Part shown: positions 1 through 8,185 of the stretch, in pieces | Position numbering within the stretch: position 1 is the stretch's first letter | Layout: each line of letters opens with the position of its first letter | Notes under the pieces: model-generated | What the model was told of the DNA's origin: nothing | Seen by the model: only the letters and a program-made list of their open reading frames with translations | Database searches by the model: none | Position numbers and translations under genes: made by a program | Assembly: GCF_051388915.1 (NCBI RefSeq) | Contig: NZ_JBPKBH010000022.1 | Span: 98,300-162,299, forward strand | Length of the DNA stretch: 64,000 nucleotides | From: Yinghuangia sp051388915 | Lineage (GTDB): Bacteria > Actinomycetota > Actinomycetes > Streptomycetales > Streptomycetaceae | Direction: 5' to 3'

Positions 1-533
1 GGCGTGAGCAGGGCCAGGAGGCGGTCCACGAACTCGGTCTGTGCGGGGTTGAGCTTTTCGCGGGCGACGGGCGGGGTGCACCACAGGGCTCGGTCGATTT
101 CGGGGAAGCTGCGGGTCACGCCCGAGCCGTACGGCCATTCCATCTCGAAGTGGTTGCTGACCAGGGTGGTGACGTCGAAGTCGTCCTCGACCGCCCAGGC
201 GGTGACGAGTTTGCCGTTCCGCTGGGTCACGGAGCCGAGTTCGACGGCCTGGGCCGGGTCCACGACGGCTCCGGTTTCCTCCTGGAACTCGCGTACGGCT
301 GCCGCCAGTGGCGCTTCGTCGGCCAGGTACTCGCCCTTGGGGATCGACCACGCCCCGGCGTCCTTCCGCGCCCAGAACGGGCCGCCGGGGTGCACGATCA
401 GCACTTCGACGCCGAAGTCGGCCCCGAAGTCGGCCCCGGAGTCGGCCCCGGAGTCGGCCCGGGAGCCCGGGCCGGAGCCCGAGTCGGCGGTGACGCGGTA
501 GAGGAGGATGCCGGCGCTCTTCTTGACAACCAT
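1..533 (-). CDS. NUDIX hydrolase (3' end cut by window edge)
   Basis: The reading frame starts at ATG 533 and stays open to base 1, so the C-terminus lies outside the window. It reads MVVKKSAGILLYRV, then a Nudix box at residues 67-89 that matches GX5EX7REUXEEXG exactly (G67, E73, R81, E82, E85, E86, G88). The family hydrolyses nucleoside-diphosphate-linked substrates using a divalent metal; the substrate here is unknown. Odd feature: residues about 17-41 are a Gly-Ala-Asp-Ser/Phe low-complexity insert, encoded by 12-bp repeats near 417-470, between the first strand and the next. The remainder looks intact, so I read this as a functional gene with an expanded loop. Confidence 0.85.
   Translation of the reverse strand, partial: MVVKKSAGILLYRVTADSGSGPGSRADSGADSGADFGADFGVEVLIVHPGGPFWARKDAGAWSIPKGEYLADEAPLAAAVREFQEETGAVVDPAQAVELGSVTQRNGKLVTAWAVEDDFDVTTLVSNHFEMEWPYGSGVTRSFPEIDRALWCTPPVAREKLNPAQTEFVDRLLALLT
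417..470. repeat. 12-bp tandem repeat inside the NUDIX gene
   Basis: About four imperfect copies of a 12-bp unit (cggccccgaagt / cggccccggagt) lie in frame in the NUDIX gene and encode repeated Gly-Ala-Asp-Ser/Phe. The period is a multiple of three, so copy-number change would not break the frame. Confidence 0.7.
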
Positions 534-564
534 GGTTGGGCCTCAGCTGGTCGGGTGGGCTTCC

Positions 565-720
565 GGGGATTGGGAGCGGCATCGGGAGCGGGACCGGATT
601 GCCGGAGCGGGACTGGCTTGCGGGAGCGGCACTGACTGGGCTTGCGGGAGCGGGACTGGATTACGTGAACGGGACTGACAGGGCTTGTGGGGAGCGGGAC
701 TGGGCTTGCCCGAGCGGGGA
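565..720. repeat. Degenerate gcgggagcgggactgg-type repeats upstream of the NUDIX gene
   Basis: This non-coding stretch lies between the NUDIX start and the end of the DUF885 gene. It is a run of degenerate copies of a unit like ttgcgggagcgggactgg. No promoter or hairpin stands out. The rest of the 280-bp gap holds only a weak 7-bp inverted repeat (gcctctg...cagaggc). Confidence 0.55.
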
Positions 721-813
721 ACGCCTCTGCCGATGTGGCGAGTTGGCCGTTCGACAGAGGCGTTCGGAGAGCGCCGCGACGCTTTCGGCTGCGACACCTG
801 GTAGCAAGTGCCC

Positions 814-2505
814 TTACAGCGCCGAGAGTTCGTCCACCAGGTCGTCGAGGCCCAGCGAGCCCTGGGAAAGCGCCGCCATGTGCCACGCCTTCAGGTCGAA
901 CGTCTCGCCGTGCGCGCGTCGGGCGTTCTCGCGGCCCAGCAGCCACGCGCGTTCGCCCAGTTTGTAGCCGATGGCCTGGCCCGGGATCGTCAGGTAGCGG
1001 GTCAGCTCGCTCTCGATGAAGTCCGCCGGACGGCTGCTGTGCGCGCCGAAGAACTCCTGGGCCAGCTCCGGCGTCCAGCGCTCGCCGGGGTGGAACGGGC
1101 TGTCCGCCGGGATCTCCAACTCCAGGTGCATGCCGATGTCGACGATGACCCGCGTCGCCCGCATCATCTGCGCGTCGAGGTAGCCGAGGCGCTGTTCGGC
1201 GTCGGTGAGGAAGCCGAGTTCGTCCATGAGGCGTTCGGCGTACAGCGCCCAACCCTCGGCGTTGGCGCTGACCATGCCGATGGTGGCCTGGTAACGCGAC
1301 AGATCGCCCGCGATGTACGTCCACTGCGCGAGCTGCAAGTGGTGCCCCGGCACGCCCTCGTGGTACCAGGTCGACACCAAGTCGTAGACGGGGAAGCTCG
1401 TTCGGCCCATCGTCGGCAGCCACGTGCGCCCCGGCCGGGTGAAGTCCTCGGACGGCGGCGTGTAGTACGGCGCGGCGGCGCCACCGGGCGGCGCGATGCA
1501 GGACTCGACCTTCCGTACCGGCTCGGCGAGTTCGAAGTGCGTGCCGTCGAGGCGTTCGATCGCCTGGTCCATCAGGCCCTGCAACCAGACCTGGATCTCG
1601 TCGACGCCCTCGATCCGCGTGCCGTGCTGGTCGAGGTGCGCCAGCGCCGCCCACGGTGTCTCGGCACCGGGCAGGACCTTCTCGGCCTCCGCACGCATCT
1701 CGCCCAGGAGGCGCCGGTATTCGGCCCAGCCGTACGCATACGCCTCGTCCAGATCGAGGTCCGTGCCGTTGAAGAAGCGCGACCAACGGGCGTACCGCTC
1801 GCGACCGACCGTGTCGGGGGAACCCGCGATCGCCGGGGCGTACACGTCGCGCATCCAGTCGCGCAGGGCCGCGACCGCGGCGGTGGCGGCGCGTCCGGCC
1901 TCGTCGAGTTCGGTGCGAAGGGAGTCCGGGCCGCCGGACGCGAAGTCCTCGAACCACCCGCGCCCGCCGCCGTCGCCCTCCGCCCACTCGCCGAGCTGGG
2001 TGATGCAGGTCGCGGTCGGGCGTGGGCTCGCGTACAACTTGCGCTCCAGCCCGAGCTCAAGCGACTCCTGATAGCCCGCCAGCGCCCCCGGGACCGCCCG
2101 CAGGCGCTCGGCGATCGCCGCCCAGTCGTCGTCGGTCTGCGCGGGCGTGACCGTGAACACCTCGCGCACGCTGTGCAGCGGCGTGGCCAGGTTGCCGACA
2201 GTACGCAGCCCCTCGTCGGCATCGTGGACCGCCAGCTCCGCGGTCAGCCGCTCGCGCAGCAGCCGCGCGCAGCGCCGCTCGGCGTCGGTGTCCGCACCGG
2301 GTCGCCGCTCGGCCTCGGCGAGTTTGGCGAGCGTGGCCCGCGCAAGCTCCGCGCGGGCTTCCTGACCTGCGGGGGAGAGGTCGGGCAGCTTTCCGGAACT
2401 CTCCGGGACACCGAGGTAGGTCCCGGTGATCGGGTCGAGAGCGATGAGCTCGTCGACGTAGGCGTCGGCAACCTGACGGGGCAAAGGGGAGCTGTTGTCG
2501 GACAT
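814..2505 (-). CDS. DUF885 family protein (putative zinc metallohydrolase)
   Basis: About 563 residues, typical for DUF885. The signature HEGVPGHHLQ lies near residue 382, and NAEGWALYAE follows about 35 residues later. Together they give a His-Glu-xxxxx-His plus distal Glu arrangement like that of M3/M32-type zinc peptidases. I see no signal peptide, so it is probably cytosolic. The frame is open back to 2541, but I prefer ATG 2505 (MSDNSS) because GAGGA lies about 10 nt upstream. The substrate is unknown; peptidase or carboxypeptidase activity is inferred from the motif. It lies downstream of and in the same direction as the epimerase gene, about 120 bp away, so it may be co-transcribed. 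Confidence 0.85.
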   Translation of the reverse strand: MSDNSSPLPRQVADAYVDELIALDPITGTYLGVPESSGKLPDLSPAGQEARAELARATLAKLAEAERRPGADTDAERRCARLLRERLTAELAVHDADEGLRTVGNLATPLHSVREVFTVTPAQTDDDWAAIAERLRAVPGALAGYQESLELGLERKLYASPRPTATCITQLGEWAEGDGGGRGWFEDFASGGPDSLRTELDEAGRAATAAVAALRDWMRDVYAPAIAGSPDTVGRERYARWSRFFNGTDLDLDEAYAYGWAEYRRLLGEMRAEAEKVLPGAETPWAALAHLDQHGTRIEGVDEIQVWLQGLMDQAIERLDGTHFELAEPVRKVESCIAPPGGAAAPYYTPPSEDFTRPGRTWLPTMGRTSFPVYDLVSTWYHEGVPGHHLQLAQWTYIAGDLSRYQATIGMVSANAEGWALYAERLMDELGFLTDAEQRLGYLDAQMMRATRVIVDIGMHLELEIPADSPFHPGERWTPELAQEFFGAHSSRPADFIESELTRYLTIPGQAIGYKLGERAWLLGRENARRAHGETFDLKAWHMAALSQGSLGLDDLVDELSAL

Positions 2506-2628
2506 CCGCCCATCCTCATACGCGGGCCCGGGTTCCGTCACGCAGGTTCCGGGGCGGGCGCGCGGGCGAGTCGGCGGTTTGGGGGCGGTGGTATACGGCC
2601 GGCGGCCCCGCCCCCACCCGTCCCCGCC

Positions 2629-3543
2629 TCACCTCTTAGAGGCCATCTCCCGCAGCACATCCCCCAGCGCGGTCGCTTTGACCCCGAGAACGGACTCCGT
2701 CTCCGACGCGTCCAGTACGCAGTCCCGATCGCCGAGGTACCGCATCTCGGCGATCTCGGCCATCACCGAGTCCTCGGCCGCGAGTTGGGCCAGCACGTCC
2801 GATCCCATCGCGGCAATCTCCGGAGCGGGCGCGCCCGCGGCCTCGGCGAACCGTACGCTCAGCTCCCGCACCGACGCCTCCGACACAGACGGCACGAACC
2901 ATGCGCGTCCCCACACCACGTCGCTGTCGGCGGCGGCGACGAGCGTACGGGCGACGTCGTCGATGTACGTCCAACTGTGCGCGGCGTCGAGGTCCGTCGG
3001 GTACACGGCCGCTTCCCCCGCGAGGATCTGCGGCGCGACCATCAGGGTGAACAGCGATTGCGCCTGCGCACCGAGGTAGTCGCTCGCGCGGATCTCGGTG
3101 ACCCGTACGCGCCCCTCCTCGTGGGCGGCGAGCGCCTGGTGCCACATGTCCGCGCGTACCCGACCCTTGTCGGCCGTCGGCGCCATCGGATGATCCGGGC
3201 GCAGCGGTCCCTCGAACGGGCCGTAGCCGTAGACGTTGCCGAGCATGACGTAGTCGGTCCCGGTGCGTTCGGCGGCGGTGAGCAACGACGTTGCCAGCGG
3301 GGGGAATTCCTCACGCCAGCGGTCGTACGCGGGTGCCGCGCAGTTGTAGAGCGTCCGCGCGCCCGTGAGCAGTTCGGTGAGCCGGTCGGCGTCGTTGACG
3401 TCGGCGGCGACGCGCTCGATCAGCGGGTGCTCGGGACCGCGCCCGCTGCGGCTGACGAGGCGGACGCGTTCCCCGGCGTCCGCGAGCAGGCGTGCCGTGG
3501 CGATACCGGCGGCTCCGGCTCCGATGATGACATGCAGGGACAT
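2629..3543 (-). CDS. NAD(P)-binding epimerase/dehydratase-like protein
   Basis: 304 residues beginning MSLHVIIGAGAAGIATARLL, a Rossmann glycine motif (GAGAAG) at residues 8-13. It also has an extended-SDR style core (DYVMLGNVYGYG, then SWTYIDDVART). The classic YxxxK is not clean, so activity as a true epimerase is uncertain; relatives are often annotated NAD-dependent epimerase/dehydratase. The start ATG 3543 has GAGGAG 6-7 nt upstream. It diverges from the GlxA-type regulator across 177 bp, a layout that usually means the regulator controls this gene. Confidence 0.85.
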   Translation of the reverse strand: MSLHVIIGAGAAGIATARLLADAGERVRLVSRSGRGPEHPLIERVAADVNDADRLTELLTGARTLYNCAAPAYDRWREEFPPLATSLLTAAERTGTDYVMLGNVYGYGPFEGPLRPDHPMAPTADKGRVRADMWHQALAAHEEGRVRVTEIRASDYLGAQAQSLFTLMVAPQILAGEAAVYPTDLDAAHSWTYIDDVARTLVAAADSDVVWGRAWFVPSVSEASVRELSVRFAEAAGAPAPEIAAMGSDVLAQLAAEDSVMAEIAEMRYLGDRDCVLDASETESVLGVKATALGDVLREMASKR

Positions 3544-3559
3544 GGCGGATCTCCTCAAG

Positions 3560-3580
3560 TGGCTCGACAATGGCTCGACA
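3560..3580. promoter_or_regulatory. Direct repeat in the epimerase/GlxA divergent promoter
   Basis: Two exact copies of tggctcgaca (3560-3569 and 3571-3580) repeat at an 11-bp period, one helical turn, just upstream of the epimerase gene. AraC-family regulators often bind tandem direct repeats, so this is a candidate site for the adjacent regulator. No binding evidence is available here. Confidence 0.4.
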
Positions 3581-3720
3581 CGTACGACCGCGGGCGGCCG
3601 GCCGCGGAAGAACCAGGGCAATGCGCGGGTTCCGGATACGTGTCGGGTACGCGTCCACTCTCGCCTCGGGTTGAGCCGTGGGGGAGCGGCGGAAATGCCA
3701 ATCAACCGGAGGTTCTGGCC

Positions 3721-4668
3721 ATGCACCGAATAGCCGTCGTGGCCGTGCCGCCGGTGATCGCTTTCGACCTGTCCATCCCCGGGACGGTCTTCGGCGCGGC
3801 GATCGTGGACGGCGGGCCGGGCTACGACGTACGCCTCTGCACCGCGGAACCCGGCATCATCCGCGGCTTCATCGGCGCCGACGTGGTGGTTCGCGACGGC
3901 CTCGACGTCATCGCGGACGCCGACACCGTCATCGTCACCGGCACCGGAAACCGCCACGACAGCGACCCGCGCGTCCTGGCCGCCCTCCGTGCCGCGGCGG
4001 GCGAGGGCAAGCGGATCGCGTCCATCTGCACCGGAGCGTTCGTCCTGGCCCAGGCCGGCCTCCTCGACGGACGCGCGGCGACGACCTACTGGGCGATGTC
4101 GGACGAGTTCGCGAACCGCTTCCCGCAGATCGAACTGCGCCCGGACGTCCTGTTCGTGGACGAGGGCCAGGTCCTCACCTCGGCGGGTCTGACCGCCGGG
4201 ATCGACCTCTGCCTCCACATTGTCCGCAACGATTACGGCGCAACGGTCGCCACGCACGCGGCACGCCAGGTCGTCGCCTCCCCCATCCGCCCCGGCGACC
4301 AGGCCCAAGTCCTCGAAACGCCACTCCCACCCGAAGGCGCCACGACCCTCGCCCCCACCCGCGCCTGGGCCCTCGAACACCTCCACCGCCCGGTCTCCCT
4401 CGCCGACCTCGCCACCCACGCCGGCACCAGCATCCGCACCCTCACCCGCCGCTTCCACGCCGAAACCGGCCTCAGCCCCGCGAAGTGGCTCCTCCACCAA
4501 CGCCTCGACCGAGCCCGCCAAATCCTCGAAACCACCGACCTCCCCATAGACCAGGTAGCCGAACAAAGCGGCCTGGGCACCGCCGACTCCCTCCGTCAAC
4601 ACATGGTCAGAAGAGTCGGCCTAACCCCCACCGCCTACCGAGCCGCCTACGCAGCCACGGCTCTGTAG
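3721..4668 (+). CDS. GlxA family transcriptional regulator (DJ-1/PfpI plus AraC HTH)
   Basis: 315 residues. The N-terminal half (about 1-180) is a DJ-1/PfpI amidotransferase-like fold with the nucleophile-elbow sequence SICTGAF (Cys103). The C-terminal part (about 215-312) is an AraC-type double helix-turn-helix containing LADLATHAGTSIRTLTRRFH and the closing VGLTPTAYR. Members are usually regulators rather than enzymes and respond to small metabolites. The start ATG 3721 is chosen because it begins the DJ-1 fold exactly (MHRIAVVAVP). The gene is divergent from the epimerase-like gene and probably regulates it. The first CRISPR-like repeat begins only 6 bp after its stop codon. Confidence 0.9.
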   Translation: MHRIAVVAVPPVIAFDLSIPGTVFGAAIVDGGPGYDVRLCTAEPGIIRGFIGADVVVRDGLDVIADADTVIVTGTGNRHDSDPRVLAALRAAAGEGKRIASICTGAFVLAQAGLLDGRAATTYWAMSDEFANRFPQIELRPDVLFVDEGQVLTSAGLTAGIDLCLHIVRNDYGATVATHAARQVVASPIRPGDQAQVLETPLPPEGATTLAPTRAWALEHLHRPVSLADLATHAGTSIRTLTRRFHAETGLSPAKWLLHQRLDRARQILETTDLPIDQVAEQSGLGTADSLRQHMVRRVGLTPTAYRAAYAATAL

Positions 4669-4674
4669 GAGGCC

Positions 4675-4761
4675 CACCCAACCCCGCGTACGCGGGGAGC
4701 AGGGGGTGCGTCGTCACGCGTACTCTTCCCTGAGGACCACCCCCGCGTGCGCGGGGAGCAG
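4675..4761 (-). CRISPR. Two type I-E-like CRISPR repeats, leaderless remnant
   Basis: Copies at 4675-4702 and 4734-4761 share the core ccccgcgt(a/g)cgcggggagcag. On the minus strand this reads ctgctccccgcg(c/t)acgcgggg, the hairpin repeat typical of actinobacterial type I-E arrays. The interval is 31 bp (period 59), slightly short of the usual 61. The distal end of the 4675 copy is degenerate (cacccaa instead of ggaccac). There is no third copy, no recognisable leader, and no cas gene in the window. I read it as a decayed mini-array. Confidence 0.55.
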
Positions 4762-5267
4762 CCTCGGGACCGGGGCGTACGCCCTTGACCTTCTCTGCAC
4801 CAACAGGCGATCGGCGGTCGCCTCATGAACGACACCTTGACGGAACCCGCGGTCCGGCTCCACGACGGCGTTGACATGTCGTTCGAGGACGTTCGGGGAC
4901 CGTGTGGCGGTGCTCGCAGTCGGCCACAACCTGGCGGACCACATGTTCGGTCAGACCGAACCCCCAGGCTGCTGCAAAGGCGGCGCCCTCGGCGCCTTGA
5001 GCCCCGTGTCAGCGATGGCTGGCTTTGCCCATGAGAACCGAGACGGCTCGTTCGCGGGTTCTGCTGCGGTGGACACCGTGGCCGGGCCCGGAGTGTTCAC
5101 GAGATTTGGGAACACCGGAAGCTGATCCTTCAGCGCTGATCCGTGCACCGAACGACAATGGCCCTATCTGACGCAGTGTCAGGCCTCGGGGAGGGCAGGG
5201 GCGCGGCGCACGGACACGGTGGCTGCCGGCGGGGGCTCACCCGTCCTGATTCGCGTGCGGATCGCGG
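4762..5267. other. Intergenic stretch without a convincing gene
   Basis: About 500 bp between the CRISPR-like remnant and the ankyrin gene. Several short frames are open on both strands (for example 4871-5125 plus and 4714-4944 minus), but they overlap, lack a clear ribosome binding site and match nothing I recognise. A decayed gene is possible. Confidence 0.4.
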
Positions 5268-7004
5268 TCACCCCGATTGCCACAGGAATGCCACCTGGTC
5301 GCGGTGCGCGGGGCACTGCACGATGTAGCCGGCGCCGTGGTCGCCCCACGTGTGGGGGACGCCGCGCCGCGAGTCGATCTGGAACACCGGGCGCGTCATG
5401 CGCTGGTCGCCGAGCGGGCAGTGCGGGTACTCGGCGTCCTGCACCCAGTTCGGCCAGCCGCCCAGCTTGTCGCCCTGCCGGTTGAGCCCGAACACGACGG
5501 CGCGCTCCTCGGGGAGCAGGTCGGACTCGTCGGCCTCGCGGTACGGGTAGTCTCGGGCCCCGCGCGCCCAGCCGGTGATCGGACGCTCCGGGAACGGCAC
5601 CGCGCCCTCGGAGGGCAGGATGGTGGGCGGCGGCGTCGGCCGGCCGACCTCGGCAGGCCCGACGATTCGTACCAGGTGCCCGCGGGAGAAGGCCCGGGAC
5701 GGGTTGCAGCCGGTGCAGTGGAACAACTGAAGCAACCCGGTGCCCAGTTCGTCCCGCGCCTGCCGGGGCACCGCCGCGAGGTCGAGCTGCACGAAGAACG
5801 CCAGCGGCGCCGCGCACTCTCCGCACAGCGGCCATGCCTCACCCTCGCCCAGCCACGGCAGGCCACCGAACCGCGAGCCTCCCAGGGCCCGTTCCCCGTC
5901 CGCGGGGCCCAGGACCGGGCTCCACGCGAGCCGGGCGGTGGGCGCCAGCTTGGCCTTCGCCGCCCGGATGATCTGCTGCGGCGTACGCGCGCTCGCCCCC
6001 GCCGCGCGCAGCAGTTGCACGATCTCGCTCAGGCCGCCCCGCTCGCGAGCCACCGCCAACGCATTGCGGCCGTCCTCGTCGCGGGCACCCACGTCGGCCC
6101 CCGCCGCGAGTAGGTCACGGACCATCAGTACACGCCCGCGTTCGGCGGCCAGCACCAGCGGCGGCCTGCGGTAGTAGTTGGCGGGCGCGTCCACGTCGAC
6201 CCCGGCCGCGATCAAATAGGGCACCACCTGCGGCGCGTCGAATGCGATCGCCTGGCCCAGCGCCAAGCCCAGGTCGTCGGAGCCGACCCCGCCGCCCTCC
6301 AGGATCGCCACCGCGACCTCGACCTGCCGCTCCTGCACCGCGACGACCAGCGCGCGCCCCACAGCCGCCGCGTCCTGCTCCGGCAGCAACTCCTGTACCC
6401 GCGCGACGAATCCCCGCTTTGCCGCCTGGAGGAAGTCGGCCTCCTCGGGCGCGAAGACCCGTGCGCCCCGTGCGCGCAGCAGCGCCGCCACCGCCTCGCC
6501 GCCGGGTTCCGCCACGGCGACGTCGAGCGGGCGGGTCAGCGCGTCGGTCAGCACGTTGGGGTCCGCACCGCCGTCCAGCAGCGCCGCCACCACGTCGTAC
6601 GCGCCGGCGCGGACGGCCGCGACCAGCGCGAGTCGGCAGCCGTCCGGACTCCCATAGTCGTCCGTCCGCATGTCCGGGTCCGCGTCGGCGTCCAGCAGCA
6701 GTCGCACCGTCTCCGCGTCACCAACCGCAGCCGCGGCCCATAGCGCGAACTCGTCCCGCTCGGCCCCCGGCTGCGCTCCGGCGGCCAGGAGCATACGGAC
6801 GTACTCCACGTGCCCGCGGCGCCCGGCCGCCTGCGCCAGCGCGACGTCGAGATGCCACTGCGACGGCTCGTGCCGCAGTACGAACTCCAGGACGTCCAGC
6901 CGGTTGCCCTGCGCGGCGGACTGCACTTCCATCCCGGCCCGATCCGGCTCCTCCCGCAGGATCGCCGCCAGTTCACCGCTGTCGAACAACCTCTCCGCGT
7001 GCAT
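5268..7004 (-). CDS. Ankyrin-repeat protein with C-terminal DUF1963 (YwqG-like) domain
   Basis: About 578 residues in two parts. Roughly residues 25-335 are ankyrin repeats, with units such as GHVEYVRMLLAAGAQP, DVVAALLDGGADPNV and LMVRDLLAAGADVGARDEDG. The C-terminal 220 residues resemble DUF1963/YwqG: SRFGGLPWLGEGEAWP, a CGEC and a CTGC pair that could bind zinc, and the closing DKLGGWPNWVQDAEYP and FQIDSR. No catalytic residues are known for DUF1963. The protein is probably a cytosolic binding or immunity-type protein; the function is not established. I chose ATG 7004; GTG 7013 is also in frame. It lies in the accessory 4.7-10.4 kb segment. Confidence 0.8.
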   Translation of the reverse strand: MHAERLFDSGELAAILREEPDRAGMEVQSAAQGNRLDVLEFVLRHEPSQWHLDVALAQAAGRRGHVEYVRMLLAAGAQPGAERDEFALWAAAAVGDAETVRLLLDADADPDMRTDDYGSPDGCRLALVAAVRAGAYDVVAALLDGGADPNVLTDALTRPLDVAVAEPGGEAVAALLRARGARVFAPEEADFLQAAKRGFVARVQELLPEQDAAAVGRALVVAVQERQVEVAVAILEGGGVGSDDLGLALGQAIAFDAPQVVPYLIAAGVDVDAPANYYRRPPLVLAAERGRVLMVRDLLAAGADVGARDEDGRNALAVARERGGLSEIVQLLRAAGASARTPQQIIRAAKAKLAPTARLAWSPVLGPADGERALGGSRFGGLPWLGEGEAWPLCGECAAPLAFFVQLDLAAVPRQARDELGTGLLQLFHCTGCNPSRAFSRGHLVRIVGPAEVGRPTPPPTILPSEGAVPFPERPITGWARGARDYPYREADESDLLPEERAVVFGLNRQGDKLGGWPNWVQDAEYPHCPLGDQRMTRPVFQIDSRRGVPHTWGDHGAGYIVQCPAHRDQVAFLWQSG

Positions 7005-7013
7005 GCGCGTCAC

Positions 7014-7225
7014 CGTAGCCGCAGGCCCCGTCCGCGCATCGCGCGCTATCCCGAAACCGCAGGCGGTTCAGGCGACTTGCCTCGGCACGCCCGTCCGGAC
7101 TCCCTCCCGGCGACCGGCCGCGCGGAGTGATTGATCACGTAGATCCTGTCGTCCGCGCCCGACACCCTGACCGACACCGTGTCACCTCCTGGAATGGCCG
7201 CCGCGACGCGCAACTACTGGACTGG
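7014..7225. other. Upstream region of the ankyrin gene, nothing recognised
   Basis: About 210 bp between the ankyrin gene start and the single CRISPR-like repeat. It should hold the ankyrin gene promoter on the minus strand, but I could not pick out convincing -35/-10 boxes. Confidence 0.3.
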
Positions 7226-7253
7226 GGACCAACCCCGCGTGCGCGGGGAGCAG
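7226..7253 (-). CRISPR. Single type I-E-like repeat with leader-like flank
   Basis: One 28-bp copy, ggaccaaccccgcg followed by tgcgcggggagcag, is nearly identical to the 4734-4761 copy. On the minus strand its upstream flank (7254-7300) resembles the flank of the repeat at 9256-9283, consistent with a leader followed by a single repeat. It is an orphan: there is no second repeat and no cas gene nearby. Confidence 0.55.
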
Positions 7254-7300
7254 TCTTCGTGGCTTGCGGATTTCCTGTGGCTGGCGTAGGGAATTTACCA
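7254..7300 (-). promoter_or_regulatory. CRISPR-leader-like sequence
   Basis: Read on the minus strand toward the repeat, it starts TGGTAAATTCCC and ends CCGCAAGCCACGAAGA at the repeat. The copy at 9284-9330 starts TGATAGGAACCT and ends CCGCAGTTCACAAAGA. 12 of the 16 bases next to the repeat are identical, and TGnTA sits at the same 47-bp distance. Conserved leader-repeat junctions are a property of real arrays. Confidence 0.45.
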
Positions 7301-7495
7301 ACCTTGCGGAGACCGGCATCTCAGGCACAACCGCCTTGCTCCGACGTATTTGCCAAAGCTGCGGCGTTCTGCGGCCTTTATCCGAGGCTGACTTCGGCCA
7401 CCTTGGAATGACATGTCCGGTGCTGGTAGCGGTGACCGCCACGACGACGACCAAGTCCGCGCCGGGCATCAGGCGTTGCGTGGTCTGCGGATGCG
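7301..7495. other. Non-coding interval, lower GC than surroundings
   Basis: About 195 bp between the leader-like sequence and the 3' end of the 7496-7975 gene. It contains stretches such as gtatttgccaaagctg and is less GC-rich than its neighbours. No gene is seen; it may be the distal part of a CRISPR leader. Confidence 0.3.
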
Positions 7496-7975
7496 CTAGT
7501 CGGTGTGAACGACGGCAGGGAGGCCCACGGCGTCGCAGAGGTGGTTCAGCCACCCGTGGGCGAAGGCGTCCTCGATCTTTGCGGGGTCGGCGGTGAGGCC
7601 GGCCTCGGCGGCCCAGGAGATGGCTCCAGCGACGGCGTTCTCGCGGCGGTAGCCGGTGGGAAGTGCTTCGGGATAGTCGCTGAGGACGCATTTCTCGGTG
7701 AAGACGCCGTCCCAGTACATGCCGGAGGGCGCGGCGGCTTCGCCGATCGCGCAATCGTCGTCCATCACGTAGAAGGCCATGGCGGGGGCGCCGGTCGCGT
7801 CGACCACGGCGGCGATGTCGGCGACGTCGTGGTCGTAGCTCGAATACATCCAGATCTCCCGCCAGGCGCCCCTGGCGTAGTTCTCAAGGACCCCTTTGCC
7901 GAAAGCGGCGACGGCCGGATGTTCGGCGAGTGTGTGGTCGCCTTTGGCGACGACGATGTAGCCCCAGTAGCCCAT
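7496..7975 (-). CDS. Hypothetical protein, 159 aa
   Basis: A compact acidic cytosolic protein starting MGYWGYIVVAKGDHTLAEHP, with Trp/Tyr-rich segments (WREIWMYSSYDHDV, GMYWDGVF). I do not recognise a named domain; the opening resembles small streptomycete hypotheticals. There is no signal peptide or membrane segment. It is monocistronic, flanked by the CRISPR-like repeat at 7226 on one side and by a 210-bp gap before the reductase gene on the other. Codon use is normal high-GC, which supports a real gene. Confidence 0.7.
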   Translation of the reverse strand: MGYWGYIVVAKGDHTLAEHPAVAAFGKGVLENYARGAWREIWMYSSYDHDVADIAAVVDATGAPAMAFYVMDDDCAIGEAAAPSGMYWDGVFTEKCVLSDYPEALPTGYRRENAVAGAISWAAEAGLTADPAKIEDAFAHGWLNHLCDAVGLPAVVHTD

Positions 7976-8185
7976 GGCGGGAACGTAGCGCCGTGAGGTG
8001 ACAGCGGCTCGGCGACGCGGGGGACAGACGATTAGTCAGTGTCACCCGGGCTCGGCTCCACAAGCAGAACGCCGAGGTCGCGCCCCAGGGATACCACCGC
8101 CTGCGCCGCAATTCTGCGCCCCAGAAGTGTCGCCGATGAGTTTCCGGCGGTTGTGCGGTCTACCCCTTAACGAAGGGAGCACACC

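Noticed and set aside
808..3720. A very long plus-strand open frame running into the GlxA regulator
   Set aside because: It is antisense to the DUF885 and epimerase genes, which carry clear family motifs. Only the part from ATG 3721 is real.
4714..5125. Short frames suggestive of a transposase fragment
   Set aside because: I could not match any transposase motif, and plus- and minus-strand frames are equally good, so no call was made.
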